Below, one piece after another: positions 1 to 14,034 of a stretch of DNA of 64,000 nt. The stretch comes from Litchfieldia stipae. Its GTDB lineage: Bacteria; Bacillota; Bacilli; Bacillales; Bacillaceae_L. Made by a program: the position numbers and the translations under genes. The notes beneath the pieces are model-generated. The model ran no database searches. It was not told where the DNA came from and was given only the letters and a program-made list of their open reading frames with translations. Where the stretch lies: positions 17,285 through 81,284 of the forward strand of contig NZ_JACYHA010000019.1 of the NCBI RefSeq assembly GCF_014837155.1. The letters are read 5' to 3'. Position 1 is the stretch's first letter. The number at the start of each line of letters is the position of its first letter.

Positions 1-87
1 TGACTTTGAACTACTCTCATATAGACTAGATCCAAGTTAAGAAAAGTATAAAATCTAATCTATCCTGACAGGAGGCGAAACAAAATA

Positions 88-981
88 ATGAGTGAAGAAT
101 CCACAACAAATGATCTTAGATTAGTCATTATCACAGGGATGTCTGGTGCAGGAAAAACTGTCGCAATCCAAAGCTTCGAGGACTTAGGCTACTTCTGTGT
201 AGACAATCTACCTCCTAGCCTATTACCAAAATTCCTTGAACTTATGAAGGAATCAGGAAGCAAAATGAATAAGGTTGCACTAGTCATGGATTTACGAGGA
301 GGAGAATTCTTCGTTAGCCTATTCGAAGCATTAGACGACTTAATCGAAAAGTCTTGGATTACTCCCCAAATCCTATTTCTAGATGCCAAAAACTCTACAC
401 TAGTCAGTCGTTACAAGGAAACAAGACGGTCACATCCATTAGCACCAACTGACTCTCCGTTAACTGGAATCGAGCAAGAGCGAGAAATGCTTGAAGAAAT
501 CAAAGGGAGATCACAAATCATCTATGACACTTCCGAATTAAAGCCAAGAGAGCTACGTGAGAAGATTCTGTATCATTTTTCAGAACATACAACACAGCCA
601 TTTACTGTGAATATCCAATCGTTTGGATTCAAATATGGACTGCCAATTGATGCAGATTTAGTCTTTGACGTACGCTTCCTTCCAAATCCCTATTATGTTG
701 AAACGATGAGGCCGAAAACAGGATTAGATGAAGAAGTTTCATCGTATGTATTGAAATGGAGTGAAACTCAAAAGTTTATTGAAAAGCTTGGTGATTTACT
801 CGCATTTATGATCCCACAGTACAAACGGGAAGGTAAGAGCCAATTAGTCATTGCGATCGGGTGTACAGGAGGACAACATCGTTCGGTGACCTTAGCGGAA
901 TATTTCACGGCTTATTTTGCCAAGGACTTTGATACACGTGTCACACACCGAGATATTGAGAGGAGAAAAGAACCTCGATGA
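88..981 (+). CDS. rapZ: RapZ/YvcJ family nucleotide-binding protein
   Basis: This P-loop protein of the RapZ/YvcJ family has 297 residues, close to the family's usual length. The Walker A motif GMSGAGKT lies at residues 17-24, and the C-terminal half carries the conserved [10 protein letters not shown] segment typical of the family. In enterobacteria RapZ is an RNA adaptor controlling glmS small RNAs; in Bacillus YvcJ hydrolyses nucleotides and affects competence, so the exact role here is not settled. An AGGAGG sits upstream of the ATG. The stop overlaps the next start by four bases, so it is translationally coupled to yvcK, as in B. subtilis yvcJ-yvcK-whiA-crh. Confidence 0.95.
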   Translation: MSEESTTNDLRLVIITGMSGAGKTVAIQSFEDLGYFCVDNLPPSLLPKFLELMKESGSKMNKVALVMDLRGGEFFVSLFEALDDLIEKSWITPQILFLDAKNSTLVSRYKETRRSHPLAPTDSPLTGIEQEREMLEEIKGRSQIIYDTSELKPRELREKILYHFSEHTTQPFTVNIQSFGFKYGLPIDADLVFDVRFLPNPYYVETMRPKTGLDEEVSSYVLKWSETQKFIEKLGDLLAFMIPQYKREGKSQLVIAIGCTGGQHRSVTLAEYFTAYFAKDFDTRVTHRDIERRKEPR

Positions 982-1973
982 TCGAAACAACACAACCTAA
1001 AATTGTCATCATTGGTGGAGGGACTGGACTATCTGTTTTAGTAAGAGGGTTGAAGTTTCTCCCCGTTGATATTACAGCGATTGTCACGGTCGCAGATGAT
1101 GGTGGGAGCTCAGGACGTCTTCGAGATGAAATGGATATCCCACCTCCTGGTGATATCCGTAATGTGCTTGCTGCTTTATCTGATGTGGAGCCTTTAGTAG
1201 AAGATTTGTTTCAGCATCGCTTTCAGAATGGAAACGGTTTATCAGGTCATTCGTTAGGAAACTTACTCCTAGCAGCAATGACGACAATCACTGGTGACTT
1301 TGTTCATGCGATAAGCGAAATGAGTAAAGTGCTAAATGTTCGCGGAAGAGTATTACCAGCAGCGAACCAAAGCGTGATTTTAAATGCGGAATTTGAGGAT
1401 GGCTCTATTGTATCAGGAGAATCAAAAATTCCTTACTCAGGAAAAAAAATAAGAAGAGTCTTTCTTAATCCAGAAGAGATTGAGCCTTTACAAGAAACAC
1501 TACATGTCATTGAACAGGCTGACTTAATCATTCTAGGGCCAGGTAGTTTGTACACAAGTATTCTACCGAACCTTCTTGTTCCTAAAATAGGAAGAGAAGT
1601 CGTCTACTCAAAAGCGAAAAAAGTATATATGTGCAATGTTATGACCCAAGCGGGAGAGACATTGGATTACACGGCAAGTGACCATATTATGGCATTGTAT
1701 GATCATATGGGGACAGATTTCATTGATACGATTATTGTGAACGAGGGCGAGATTCCATCAGAAATTAAGCAAAGATATGAGAAGGAATTAGCAAAGCCTG
1801 TCATTTATGATCGTGAGAAATTAGAAGCACTCGGATTAGAAATTATCCATGATCGCATTGTGAGTTATGAAGATGGTGTCATTCGCCATGATACAAAAAA
1901 GATCGCATCGATTTTATATGGTATGATAGACTCAAATGGCTTAGAGCCAAGACCAAACATTCACAAGCATTGA
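978..1973 (+). CDS. yvcK: YvcK/GlmR family UDP-GlcNAc-binding regulator of envelope metabolism
   Basis: The 331-residue protein begins with the glycine-rich motif [13 protein letters not shown] (about residues 13-25), followed by the [10 protein letters not shown] stretch characteristic of the CofD/YvcK fold. YvcK (GlmR) binds UDP-GlcNAc and stimulates glucosamine-6-phosphate synthesis in Bacillus, and is needed for growth on gluconeogenic carbon sources; this is family knowledge. It overlaps rapZ by four bases and runs directly into whiA, so the genes form an operon. Nothing is missing or truncated. Confidence 0.95.
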   Translation: MIETTQPKIVIIGGGTGLSVLVRGLKFLPVDITAIVTVADDGGSSGRLRDEMDIPPPGDIRNVLAALSDVEPLVEDLFQHRFQNGNGLSGHSLGNLLLAAMTTITGDFVHAISEMSKVLNVRGRVLPAANQSVILNAEFEDGSIVSGESKIPYSGKKIRRVFLNPEEIEPLQETLHVIEQADLIILGPGSLYTSILPNLLVPKIGREVVYSKAKKVYMCNVMTQAGETLDYTASDHIMALYDHMGTDFIDTIIVNEGEIPSEIKQRYEKELAKPVIYDREKLEALGLEIIHDRIVSYEDGVIRHDTKKIASILYGMIDSNGLEPRPNIHKH

Positions 1974-2056
1974 ACGAACAACAAATTGTAGATGAACAAC
2001 TAGAGCGAGTAAATGAAGTGATTGTCACTGTTTTACCGGAAAATGAGGTGATTGTT

Positions 2057-2998
2057 TTGTCATTTGCATCAGAAACAAAGAAAGAATTAACGAATTTAGA
2101 AATAAAGGATTGTTGTATAAAAGCAGAGCTTGCTGCTTTAATCCGGATGAATGGGATGTTATCGTTTTCAAATCGGAAAATGGTCGTTGATATTCAAACG
2201 GAAAATGCGGCAATCGCAAGAAGGATCTACATCCTCGTGAAAAAGCGCTATGAAGTGAATGTAGAGCTTCTTGTGCGAAAAAAAATGAAATTAAAGAAAA
2301 ACAATGTGTACATCGTACGACTTGTTGAAAAAGCAAAAGAAATTATAGAGGATTTGCGAATTGTTGAAAATGGATTTTCAACGGTGAAGCATATATCCAA
2401 AGAAATCATTCAAAAGAAGTGCTGCAAGCGTTCCTATTTACGAGGTTCATTTTTAGCTGGTGGGTCTGTAAATAATCCTGAAACATCATCTTATCATCTA
2501 GAGGTGTTTTCACAATATCAAGAGCATAATGAAGCGCTTTGTGAATTGATGAATTCGTTTGGTTTAAATAGTAAGACATTAGAACGAAAAAAAGGATTTA
2601 TTACCTATTTAAAGGAAGCAGAAAAAATAGCTGAGTACTTAACGATAATAGGAGCTCATAAAGCCTTACTCCGTTTTGAAGACGTACGAATTGTTCGAGA
2701 TATGAGGAATTCAGTCAATCGTCTAGTTAACTGTGAAACTGCTAATTTAAACAAAACAATTGGAGCTGCGATTCGCCAGGTTGAAAATATTCGTTATATC
2801 GATGAAACGGTCGGGCTAAGTGTACTCCCAGATAAATTACGGGAAATTGCAGAATTGAGAGTAACCTATCAGGATGTTACCTTAAAAGAACTTGGTGAAA
2901 TGGTTTCAACTGGCCAAATCAGCAAGTCCGGCATCAATCATCGTTTACGTAAAATAGATGAAATTGCTGAGAAGTTAAGAGGCGGGCAAACCATATAA
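2057..2998 (+). CDS. whiA: DNA-binding protein WhiA
   Basis: WhiA homologue of 313 residues, with an N-terminal LAGLIDADG-like domain and a C-terminal helix-turn-helix. I place the start at the TTG that gives [12 protein letters not shown], which is the usual start of Bacillus WhiA and has GAGGTGA just upstream. A longer reading frame reaches back to a TTG at 1970 overlapping the yvcK stop, but the extra 29 residues match nothing in the family as I know it. In Bacillus, WhiA influences cell division and chromosome segregation. The C-terminal DNA-binding part contains TLKELGEMV and [15 protein letters not shown] segments. Confidence 0.92.
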   Translation: MSFASETKKELTNLEIKDCCIKAELAALIRMNGMLSFSNRKMVVDIQTENAAIARRIYILVKKRYEVNVELLVRKKMKLKKNNVYIVRLVEKAKEIIEDLRIVENGFSTVKHISKEIIQKKCCKRSYLRGSFLAGGSVNNPETSSYHLEVFSQYQEHNEALCELMNSFGLNSKTLERKKGFITYLKEAEKIAEYLTIIGAHKALLRFEDVRIVRDMRNSVNRLVNCETANLNKTIGAAIRQVENIRYIDETVGLSVLPDKLREIAELRVTYQDVTLKELGEMVSTGQISKSGINHRLRKIDEIAEKLRGGQTI

Positions 2999-3098
2999 AA
3001 TGATGAAACACTGAAACTCTGTCAGTAACTATGGACAGACCTTTCTTATAGATAAACGAATTAGACAAAATAGAGAATAATGAGGAGGAACTAGGATT

Positions 3099-3356
3099 AT
3101 GGCGCAAAAGCAAGTGGAAGTATTATTGAAAACTGGATTACAAGCAAGACCGGCAGCATTATTTGTACAAGAAGCAAACCGCTTTAGCTCAGATGTATTC
3201 ATCGAAAAAGATGGTAAAAAGGTGAATGCGAAAAGTATCATGGGTCTAATGAGCTTAGCTGTAAGCTCAGGCGCTAAGATTACCCTTATCACTGAAGGGA
3301 ATGACGAGCAAGAAGCGTTAGAAGCATTAATTAAATTTGTAGAGCAAGAAGGATAA
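3099..3356 (+). CDS. crh: Crh, HPr-like catabolite repression protein
   Basis: The 85-residue protein has the HPr fold but carries Gln at position 15 (KTGLQARPA) where HPr has the phosphorylatable His. Ser46 is kept (NAKSIMGLM). This combination defines Crh, which cannot take part in sugar transport but is phosphorylated on Ser46 by HPr kinase and acts as a CcpA corepressor. AGGAGG lies upstream of the ATG. It is the last gene of the rapZ cluster, 100 bases after whiA, and is followed by a strong terminator. Confidence 0.96.
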   Translation: MAQKQVEVLLKTGLQARPAALFVQEANRFSSDVFIEKDGKKVNAKSIMGLMSLAVSSGAKITLITEGNDEQEALEALIKFVEQEG

Positions 3357-3394
3357 AAAAAGAGAGAGGTTGTCATTTTGACAACTCTCTCTTT
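3355..3394. terminator. Bidirectional terminator between crh and clpP
   Basis: A long stem (AGAGAGAGGTTGTC pairing with GACAACTCTCTCT) around a TTTT loop, with an A-run on the left and a T-run on the right. It can end transcripts of both convergent genes. Confidence 0.9.
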
Positions 3395-3398
3395 GTTA

Positions 3399-3995
3399 TT
3401 ACTTAGCCAAATCTGGATTACCTGAAATGACTTTGTCAACTAAACCATATTCAAGGGCACGTTCAGCAGTCATGAAGTTGTCACGCTCTGTATCGCGTTC
3501 AATCACATCAAGTGGTTGACCAGTGCGTTCAGATAAAATCGTGTTTAACTTATCACGAAGGAATAGAATTCTCTTAGCCGCAATTTCAATTTCAGTTGCT
3601 TGACCTTGAGCACCACCTAATGGCTGATGAATCATTACTTCACTATTAGGTAAGCAGAAGCGTTTGCCTTTCTCACCAGCAGCTAAAAGGAATGCTCCCA
3701 TTGATGCTGCCATACCAATACAAATCGTAGAAACTTGAGGCTTGATAAAGTTCATCGTATCATAAATCGCCATACCAGCAGTGATAGACCCACCAGGACT
3801 ATTGATATATAATGAAATATCTTTCTCAGGATCTTCAGCAGCTAAGAACAATAATTGAGAAACAATTGAGTTTGCTACATTGTCGTCAATAGCGCTACCT
3901 AGCATGATAATGCGGTCTTTTAATAAGCGAGAGTAAATGTCATATGCGCGCTCTCCGCGATTCGTTTGTTCAATAACTGTAGGAATTAAGTTCAT
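3399..3995 (-). CDS. clpP: ATP-dependent Clp protease proteolytic subunit
   Basis: ClpP serine protease of 198 residues. The catalytic triad is complete: Ser98 in GMAASMGAF, His123 in MIHQP and Asp172 in RDTERDN. It forms the tetradecameric barrel that degrades proteins delivered by ClpC, ClpX or ClpE. AGGAGG precedes the ATG on the minus strand. The promoter region carries a CtsR box, so heat-shock and stress control is expected. The convergent neighbour crh shares its terminator. No anomaly was seen. Confidence 0.97.
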   Translation of the reverse strand: MNLIPTVIEQTNRGERAYDIYSRLLKDRIIMLGSAIDDNVANSIVSQLLFLAAEDPEKDISLYINSPGGSITAGMAIYDTMNFIKPQVSTICIGMAASMGAFLLAAGEKGKRFCLPNSEVMIHQPLGGAQGQATEIEIAAKRILFLRDKLNTILSERTGQPLDVIERDTERDNFMTAERALEYGLVDKVISGNPDLAK

Positions 3996-4069
3996 TGATA
4001 TTTCCTCCTTTTATAAGTAAATGGTCAAAGACTGAAAGTGCCTTTGAAGGTTATGTACTACTTGATAAT

Positions 4070-4099
4070 ATCATACAACTAAGGTCAATAAAGGTCAAA
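4070..4099 (-). promoter_or_regulatory. clpP promoter with overlapping CtsR box
   Basis: On the minus strand, TTGACC (4093-4098) and TATGAT (4070-4075) are separated by 17 bases. The direct repeat GGTCAATAAAGGTCAAA (4083-4099 on the plus strand) overlaps the -35 element and fits the CtsR heptad repeat consensus with one deviation. A weaker repeat, GGTCAAAGACTGAAAG, lies at 4023-4038. Confidence 0.75.
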
Positions 4100-4207
4100 C
4101 GAAAGCTCCTACCAAAACCATCTTATTCATAAATGAAGTCAATCATGTCTGTGTGTGATTAATTTTGTATGTATGAGACCATATTAACAATAAATACCTT
4201 TAATAAG

Positions 4208-4230
4208 GATACCCGTTTTTGGGTATTTTA
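4208..4230. terminator. Small hairpin with T-rich tail upstream of tRNA-Arg
   Basis: ATACCC pairs with GGGTAT around a GTTTTT loop, followed by TTTT. No gene clearly ends here on the plus strand, so its role is unknown. It may insulate the tRNA promoter. Confidence 0.35.
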
Positions 4231-4244
4231 AACATTTAATACTC

Positions 4245-4273
4245 TTGCATTGTTTTCTAATACCTACTATAAT
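4245..4273 (+). promoter_or_regulatory. Sigma-A promoter of tRNA-Arg
   Basis: TTGCAT (4245-4250), a 17-base spacer and TATAAT (4268-4273), ending 18 bases before the mature tRNA. Confidence 0.75.
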
Positions 4274-4291
4274 AATGGAGCGGAATTATAT

Positions 4292-4363
4292 GCCCTCGTA
4301 GTGTAGTGGATAGCACGAGAGATTCCGGTTCTCTTAGGGTGGGTTCAAATCCTGTCGAGGGCG
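4292..4363 (+). tRNA. tRNA-Arg (anticodon CCG)
   Basis: A full cloverleaf can be drawn. The acceptor GCCCTCG pairs with CGAGGGC, the anticodon stem AGAGA/TCTCT closes the loop TTCCGGT with anticodon CCG (codon CGG), and the T arm contains GGTTCAAAT. The discriminator base is G and CCA is not encoded. It stands alone with its own promoter and terminator. Confidence 0.93.
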
Positions 4364-4380
4364 CTAGATAGCAAGAAAAA

Positions 4381-4426
4381 AGAAGCGATGATGGAGTGCT
4401 CAGCACTCTGTCTCGCTTCTTTTTTT
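4381..4426 (+). terminator. Terminator of the tRNA-Arg unit
   Basis: AGAAGCGA pairs with TCGCTTCT, enclosing an inner AGTGC/GCACT stem and followed by a run of T. Confidence 0.85.
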
Positions 4427-4448
4427 GTATGGATTTAGTCTTTAACTA

Positions 4449-4563
4449 CGCAGTCGGAATACACTCCGCGTCCGGCGGGGTATCCGGTGAGCCTCCTCGT
4501 GCCTGCGGGGTCTCACTTTAGGCTACGCATCCCGCAGGAGTCTCCGTGTATTCCGCCTGCTAA
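4449..4563 (-). repeat. Long-palindrome intergenic repeat, copy 1 (inverted orientation)
   Basis: A roughly 120-bp element in reverse orientation relative to most copies. Its outer ends GGAATACAC and GTGTATTCC are inverted, and the inner GTGAGACCCCGCAGG and GAGGAGGCTCAC blocks are conserved across copies. It lies between tRNA-Arg and a small minus-strand gene. Confidence 0.9.
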
Positions 4564-4582
4564 TATTTGCGAAACCACCTAA

Positions 4583-4768
4583 TTAATTTTCTTTGTATCC
4601 AATAATGCCGTCGTATTCTCCTGTATCAACAGGATTTACCTCCCACATTTGTTGGATGGGGATGTATTGTTGACCGAATTCTACTTGTTCACTCTCGTCT
4701 TTTTCTTCCAACTGCTCTCCAATTGTTCCGGTTAATGAACTGGTGTAGATTATCTGCTTTTTTTCCAT
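4583..4768 (-). CDS. Small hypothetical protein (61 aa)
   Basis: I recognise no family. The start is the ATG giving M-E-K-K-Q-I-I-Y, preceded by GGGAGATT eight bases upstream, which favours it over a longer frame starting at 4870 without a ribosome site. The protein is acidic and soluble, with the segment EKDESEQVEFGQQYIPIQQM and no membrane span. It is divergent from rpoN, sharing the 130-base region between them. Evidence for translation is only the ribosome site and the reading frame. Confidence 0.55.
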   Translation of the reverse strand: MEKKQIIYTSSLTGTIGEQLEEKDESEQVEFGQQYIPIQQMWEVNPVDTGEYDGIIGYKEN

Positions 4769-4901
4769 CACAATCTCCCTTATCAATGATAAAATATAGA
4801 TACGAGGAATGATCACAGTGGTATCTATTCTTACTAGCATTAGACAATATGAAATGTTCATACCTGACATTTTATTGTATTTTTGATAGGAGGCGATTTA
4901 G

Positions 4902-6200
4902 ATGGATCTAACAGCAGGTTTATTTCAACAGCAATCGCAAAAGCTTGTATTAACAAAAGAACTTACTCAAGCGATCACATTATTGCAATATTCCACGGTA
5001 GAGCTCCATGATTTCCTTCATCAACAATCACTAGAAAATCCACTTATAGAAATAAAAGACACGAGACATCGTTCAATGAAGGTAAGGGGAAATCAGATTC
5101 AAGCAACGAAAAATCCAATTGACTATCTTGCTCACCACCATGTCAGCTTGTCAGAACATCTTTGTGGACAATTGGTGAATTTCCATTTAAGTAAAAAGGA
5201 AATCCATCAAGTTGAATATATCATTAACTCGCTAGATGTTAACGGTTATTTGCGATATGATGAAAAGGAAATCGCAGCTGATCTTGGAATTGAAATAGAA
5301 GAAGTACAAAAAGCAATATCAATTGTTCAACAATTAGAGCCTGCCGGTGTTGCTGCGCGCAATTTACAGGAATGCCTTTTGCTCCAGCTTAAGCGATTGC
5401 CCATTCATCATTCGCTTGCGAGACCTGTCTTAACAGACCATTTTGAGCTATTTGCTACAAAGTCGTGGAAGAAGCTCGCTTCGACTCTGAAAGTCCAATT
5501 AAAAGAGATTCAAGCACTTTACGATGCTATTCAACTCTTAGATCCTCGTCCTGGGAGTCAATATTCTACTATGACAACTAACTACATAAGACCAGATTTA
5601 AAGGTTGAATTCATTCAAGGGGATCTTGTTGTCTCTTTAATAGAGGAGAATAGCCCAAAGCTTTCAATCAATAAACAATATTATCAACTGAAGGAAACCA
5701 ACCCTGAAGCGAAATCTTATCTAGAATCAAAATATGATCAATATCTTTGGATTCAAAAAAGCATTGAACAAAGGAAAAGAACTATTTCTAATGTAATGGC
5801 TGAAATCACAAAGCGACAGTCATCTTTTTTCCTAAAAGGTCCGCTGTATTTAGAACCATTAACAATGAGTGATATCGCCGAAGCATTAGAGATTCATGAA
5901 TCAACAGTTAGCCGTGCTTCAAAAGGGAAATATGTGCAGACTCCTCATGGAACCTATGAAATCAGGTCTTTCTTTAGTAATCAGGTGAATGATAAATCAA
6001 CTACTGAGGTATCATCTGCTCATGTTAAGCATTTAGTAAAAGAACTTATCGAACAAGAAAATAAACAAAAACCATTATCTGATCAACAGATTGTAAGTTC
6101 ACTTGAAGTGAACCATCAAATCTCTGTGTCTCGAAGAACCATTGCTAAATACCGTGACCAGCTAGGGATACTCGGTTCATCAAAACGAAAACGATTTTAA
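4902..6200 (+). CDS. rpoN: RNA polymerase sigma-54 factor
   Basis: Sigma-54 (SigL in Bacillus) of 432 residues. Region I is Q/L-rich (LVLTKELTQAITLLQYS, then LEHPL-like SLENPLIEI). The core-binding domain follows, then the HTH (MSDIAEALEIHESTVSRASKGKY), and the C-terminal RpoN box appears as VSRRTIAKYRDQLGI. It directs RNA polymerase to -24/-12 promoters with bacterial enhancer-binding activators. In Bacillus these control amino-acid, acetoin and fructose use. The ATG follows GGAGGCGAT. The position just upstream of cggR matches other Bacillaceae. Confidence 0.96.
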   Translation: MDLTAGLFQQQSQKLVLTKELTQAITLLQYSTVELHDFLHQQSLENPLIEIKDTRHRSMKVRGNQIQATKNPIDYLAHHHVSLSEHLCGQLVNFHLSKKEIHQVEYIINSLDVNGYLRYDEKEIAADLGIEIEEVQKAISIVQQLEPAGVAARNLQECLLLQLKRLPIHHSLARPVLTDHFELFATKSWKKLASTLKVQLKEIQALYDAIQLLDPRPGSQYSTMTTNYIRPDLKVEFIQGDLVVSLIEENSPKLSINKQYYQLKETNPEAKSYLESKYDQYLWIQKSIEQRKRTISNVMAEITKRQSSFFLKGPLYLEPLTMSDIAEALEIHESTVSRASKGKYVQTPHGTYEIRSFFSNQVNDKSTTEVSSAHVKHLVKELIEQENKQKPLSDQQIVSSLEVNHQISVSRRTIAKYRDQLGILGSSKRKRF

Positions 6201-6219
6201 CAAAGAAGGGTAAGTTAAA

Positions 6220-6486
6220 ATGAAACCAATCAAAATAAAAATGTACTCAAAGGTAGATTGTCCATTGTGTGTAAAAGGGAAAAAAGTATTAGAGGAGCTT
6301 ATCACTGAATTCTCATTAGAAATTGAAGAAATTGATATTTATAAGAATGAGGAGTTATTAGAGAAATATCAGCTAATGATTCCTGTAGTTGAAATAGACG
6401 AAGAAGAAGTAGAGTATGGGATAATTCACAAAGATGTAATAAGAAAGCGTTTACTACAAAAAAATAAAGTCAAGATTGTTGAATAA
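6220..6486 (+). CDS. Glutaredoxin-like thiol-disulfide protein
   Basis: A short thioredoxin-fold protein of 88 residues with a C-P-L-C redox motif near residues 14-17 (KVDCPLCVKGKK) and the cis-Pro segment MIPVVEID. It fits the glutaredoxin-like DUF836 group. Its partner substrate is unknown. It starts 19 bases after rpoN and precedes cggR, an arrangement known from other alkaliphilic or soil bacilli as far as I recall. The C-terminus is basic (KNKVKIVE). Confidence 0.85.
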   Translation: MKPIKIKMYSKVDCPLCVKGKKVLEELITEFSLEIEEIDIYKNEELLEKYQLMIPVVEIDEEEVEYGIIHKDVIRKRLLQKNKVKIVE

Positions 6487-6570
6487 CCATTTTAGTCCTG
6501 TTAGAATATACATGTAGCAAGCAATTAATAATTTTAAAAACGTGGGAATAGCGTTTTTTTTTACTGTAAC

Positions 6571-6606
6571 CGGGACATAATATGTCACACCGGGACAAAA
6601 AATGTC
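6571..6606 (+). promoter_or_regulatory. CggR operator of the glycolytic operon
   Basis: The sequence follows CGGGAC-N6-TGTC-N4-CGGGAC-N6-TGTC exactly (CGGGAC at 6571 and 6591, TGTC at 6583 and 6603). This is the operator pattern described for B. subtilis CggR, which releases DNA on binding fructose-1,6-bisphosphate. It lies 29 bases upstream of cggR, so cggR should be autoregulated. Confidence 0.92.
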
Positions 6607-6635
6607 CCGTATAGTAAAAAGGGGATCAAAAAAAC

Positions 6636-7655
6636 ATGCGATCATTAGTAGATGTACAACGAAGATTATTACCCGATATTCTCCCAGTTATGCAAAGGCG
6701 TTACGAAATTCTAAAGTACATACGACTGATGCAGCCAATAGGACGAAGAAATCTTTCAAGCAGCCTTGGACAAAGCGAACGTGTTTTGCGTGCGGAGGTT
6801 CAATTTCTGAAAGAGCAGAACCTAATTGATGCAGGACTAGCAGGAATGACCTTAACAAAGGATGGCGCCTACGTATTAAACCAACTGGAAGATATCATCA
6901 AAGAAATCTCAGGTTTAAAAGTGTTAGAAACAAAGCTGAAAGAAAAGCTACAAATCAAAGATGTTATCGTGGTTGCTGGTGATAGTGATCAATTCCCATG
7001 GGTGAAAAAAGAATTAGGAAGAGCTTGTGTTTCACGAATAAAAACCATTCTTTCTGGAAAAAATATCGTCGCTGTTACTGGTGGAACCACACTAGTCGAC
7101 ATCGCTGAAATGATGACTCCAGATATGAAAAGCAAAGAGTTTTTATTTGTACCAGCAAGAGGCGGACTTGGAGAACAGGTGGAAAACCAGGCGAACACAA
7201 TCTGTGCCAAAATGGCTGAGAAAACTTCTGGTAATTACCGTCTTCTTCACGTACCTGATGTGGTGAGTAGTGAAACGTATCAAACGATGATCAACGAACC
7301 ATCCATACGAGAGGTTTTAGAATTGATTAAATCTTCAAGTATTGTCATCCATGGTATAGGAGACGCTATAACAATGGCGGAGCGCCGCAAAACTGCCCCA
7401 GAGGATGTTGAAAAAATCATCGCTGAACAAGCAGTGGCAGAAGCCTTTGGATATTACTTTAACGAAGATGGGAAAGTCGTTCACAAGGTTCAAACGATTG
7501 GTCTCCAGTTAGAGGACTTGCAAAATATCAAAAATGTGTTTGCAGTTGCTGGTGGTGCCTCAAAAGCAAAGGCGATCCAAGCATACTTAAAACAAGCGCA
7601 GGACACACTCTTAATCACTGATGAGGGTGCTGCGAAAGAGTTAATTCGGGGATAA
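6636..7655 (+). CDS. cggR: Central glycolytic genes repressor CggR
   Basis: SorC-family repressor of 339 residues, with an N-terminal winged-helix domain (about residues 20-75) and a C-terminal sugar-phosphate binding domain containing AVTGGTTLVDIAEMM and the GDAITMAERR and GGASKAKAI segments. It represses the gap operon and is released by fructose-1,6-bisphosphate. The start ATG has AGGGGATC upstream. It is the first gene of the operon, and its operator lies immediately upstream. Confidence 0.96.
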   Translation: MRSLVDVQRRLLPDILPVMQRRYEILKYIRLMQPIGRRNLSSSLGQSERVLRAEVQFLKEQNLIDAGLAGMTLTKDGAYVLNQLEDIIKEISGLKVLETKLKEKLQIKDVIVVAGDSDQFPWVKKELGRACVSRIKTILSGKNIVAVTGGTTLVDIAEMMTPDMKSKEFLFVPARGGLGEQVENQANTICAKMAEKTSGNYRLLHVPDVVSSETYQTMINEPSIREVLELIKSSSIVIHGIGDAITMAERRKTAPEDVEKIIAEQAVAEAFGYYFNEDGKVVHKVQTIGLQLEDLQNIKNVFAVAGGASKAKAIQAYLKQAQDTLLITDEGAAKELIRG

Positions 7656-7752
7656 CTTTTTTAGTCAATAGTAATTCAATTTTGATTCACAGGTTTAACT
7701 TGTCGATTGATAGGGGAAATACTAAAGACATAGGAGTTAACCTCTAATATAA

Positions 7753-8796
<1,044 letters not shown>

Positions 8797-8814
8797 TCAA
8801 TAGTTAAATATGTT

Positions 8815-8850
8815 GAAAAAGGGGAAGGGGTAAATTCCCCTTCCCTTTTT
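8815..8850 (+). terminator. Hairpin with T-run between gap and pgk
   Basis: AAAAAGGGGAAGGGG faces CCCCTTCCCTTTTT around a short loop. It would end part of the cggR-gap transcript and leave pgk and later genes at lower level, as known in B. subtilis. Confidence 0.8.
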
Positions 8851-8904
8851 CTATGTTAATTTAGGTTTGTTCACTTAAGATCAAATAAGGAGGCCTTTTT
8901 TCGA

Positions 8905-10089
8905 ATGAATAAAAAGTCTGTTAGAGATATTGATGTTAAAGGCAAAAAAGTATTCTGTCGAGTTGATTTCAACGTACCAATGAAAGATGGTGTCGTAACT
9001 GACGACACTCGTATCCGTGCTGCACTTCCAACGATTCAATACTTAAGCGAACAAGGTGCGAAAGTTATTCTTGCTAGCCATCTTGGTCGTCCAAAAGGTG
9101 AAGTTGTGGAAGAGTTACGTTTAACTCCAGTTGCAAAACGCCTAGGCGAACACTTAGGTAAAGAAGTTGTGAAAACAGACGAAGCTTTCGGTGACACTGT
9201 AAAGCAAGCAATTGCTGACCTACCTGAAGGTGGAGTATTACTTCTTGAAAATGTACGTTTCTATGCTGGAGAAGAAAAGAACGACGCTGAATTAGCAAAG
9301 AACTTTGCTGACCTAGCTGATGTCTATGTAAATGATGCATTTGGTGCTGCTCACCGTGCACATGCTTCTACAGAAGGAATTGCTAAGCATATTCCTGCAG
9401 TTGCTGGTTTCTTAATGGAAAAGGAGCTTGAAGTATTAGGAAAAGCACTTTCTAATCCAGAGCGTCCGTTCACAGCAATCGTTGGTGGAGCAAAGGTTAA
9501 AGATAAAATTGGTGTAATCGACAACCTACTTGATAAAGTTGATAACCTTATTATCGGTGGAGGTCTTGCTTACACATTTGTAAAGGCAAGAGGATTTGAA
9601 ATTGGAAAGTCATTATTAGAAGAAGACAAAATGGATCTTGCAAGAGAGTTCATGGAAAAAGCTAAGAAAAACGGCGTCAACTTCTTAATGCCAGTTGATT
9701 TCATCGTAGCAGATGATTTCTCAAACGATGCAAATATCAAAGCTGTTGCAATTGATGAAATTCCAAGTGATTGGGAAGGTCTTGATATCGGACCAAAAAC
9801 GAGAGAAATCTATGCAGATGCAATCAAAAGCTCTAAGCTAGTTATCTGGAATGGACCAATGGGTGTATTCGAATTAGATGCATTCTCAAATGGTACAAAA
9901 GCAGTCGGTCAAGCATTAGCAGACGCAAAAGATACATACTCAGTTATTGGTGGCGGTGACTCAGCAGCTGCAGTTGAAAAATTCGGTCTTGCTGATCAAA
10001 TGAGCCATATCTCAACTGGTGGAGGAGCATCTCTTGAGTTTATGGAAGGTAAAGAATTACCTGGTGTAGTTGCTTTAAACGACAAGTAA
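8905..10089 (+). CDS. pgk: Phosphoglycerate kinase
   Basis: PGK of 394 residues. The N-terminal substrate-binding domain contains [11 protein letters not shown] and SHLGRPKG, and the C-terminal nucleotide-binding domain contains [13 protein letters not shown]. It makes ATP from 1,3-bisphosphoglycerate. The ribosome site AGGAGG lies about ten bases upstream of the ATG. Length and motifs are standard. It follows gap across a hairpin and precedes tpiA by 25 bases. Confidence 0.97.
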   Translation: MNKKSVRDIDVKGKKVFCRVDFNVPMKDGVVTDDTRIRAALPTIQYLSEQGAKVILASHLGRPKGEVVEELRLTPVAKRLGEHLGKEVVKTDEAFGDTVKQAIADLPEGGVLLLENVRFYAGEEKNDAELAKNFADLADVYVNDAFGAAHRAHASTEGIAKHIPAVAGFLMEKELEVLGKALSNPERPFTAIVGGAKVKDKIGVIDNLLDKVDNLIIGGGLAYTFVKARGFEIGKSLLEEDKMDLAREFMEKAKKNGVNFLMPVDFIVADDFSNDANIKAVAIDEIPSDWEGLDIGPKTREIYADAIKSSKLVIWNGPMGVFELDAFSNGTKAVGQALADAKDTYSVIGGGDSAAAVEKFGLADQMSHISTGGGASLEFMEGKELPGVVALNDK

Positions 10090-10102
10090 TATATTCTTTT
10101 AG

Positions 10103-12401
<2,299 letters not shown>

Positions 12402-12460
12402 TTGTTTTTCAAAACTAGGTTGAGTTTCAAAGTTGTTGTTTTAAAAATAGAAAGTAATTT

Positions 12461-12584
12461 CTAGCAGACTGAATACACGGAGAATCCCGTGGGATGCGTG
12501 GCCAGAGTGAGACCCCGCAGGAGCGTAAGCGACGAGGAGGCTCACCGGTCACCCCACAGGACGCGGAGTGTATTTAGGCTGCGG
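12461..12584 (+). repeat. Long-palindrome intergenic repeat, copy 2 (inside the glycolytic operon)
   Basis: Full-length copy starting CTAGCAGACTGAATACAC and ending GTGTATTTAGGCTGCGG. It fills most of the 255-base interval between gpmI and eno. Any gpmI-eno readthrough transcript would contain a very strong secondary structure here. Confidence 0.92.
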
Positions 12585-12635
12585 AATGAAAAGCAACAAT
12601 CAATACGAAAATAGTCAAAAAACTAAACTATATGA

Positions 12636-13949
<1,314 letters not shown>

Positions 13950-13962
13950 TCTCTTTTATCAG

Positions 13963-13997
13963 AACTCAGCAGGAGGATCACTCCTGCTGAGTTTTTT
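13963..13997 (+). terminator. Terminator after eno
   Basis: AACTCAGCAGGAG pairs with CTCCTGCTGAGTT around a five-base loop, followed by six T. Confidence 0.95.
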
Positions 13998-14034
13998 GTG
14001 TTATTAGCTAATTTGCTTGCTTGTTGAACTTCAT

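Noticed and set aside
1970..2056. N-terminal extension of WhiA
   Set aside because: The 29 extra residues start at a TTG overlapping the yvcK stop; the internal TTG has GAGGTGA and gives the usual WhiA start.
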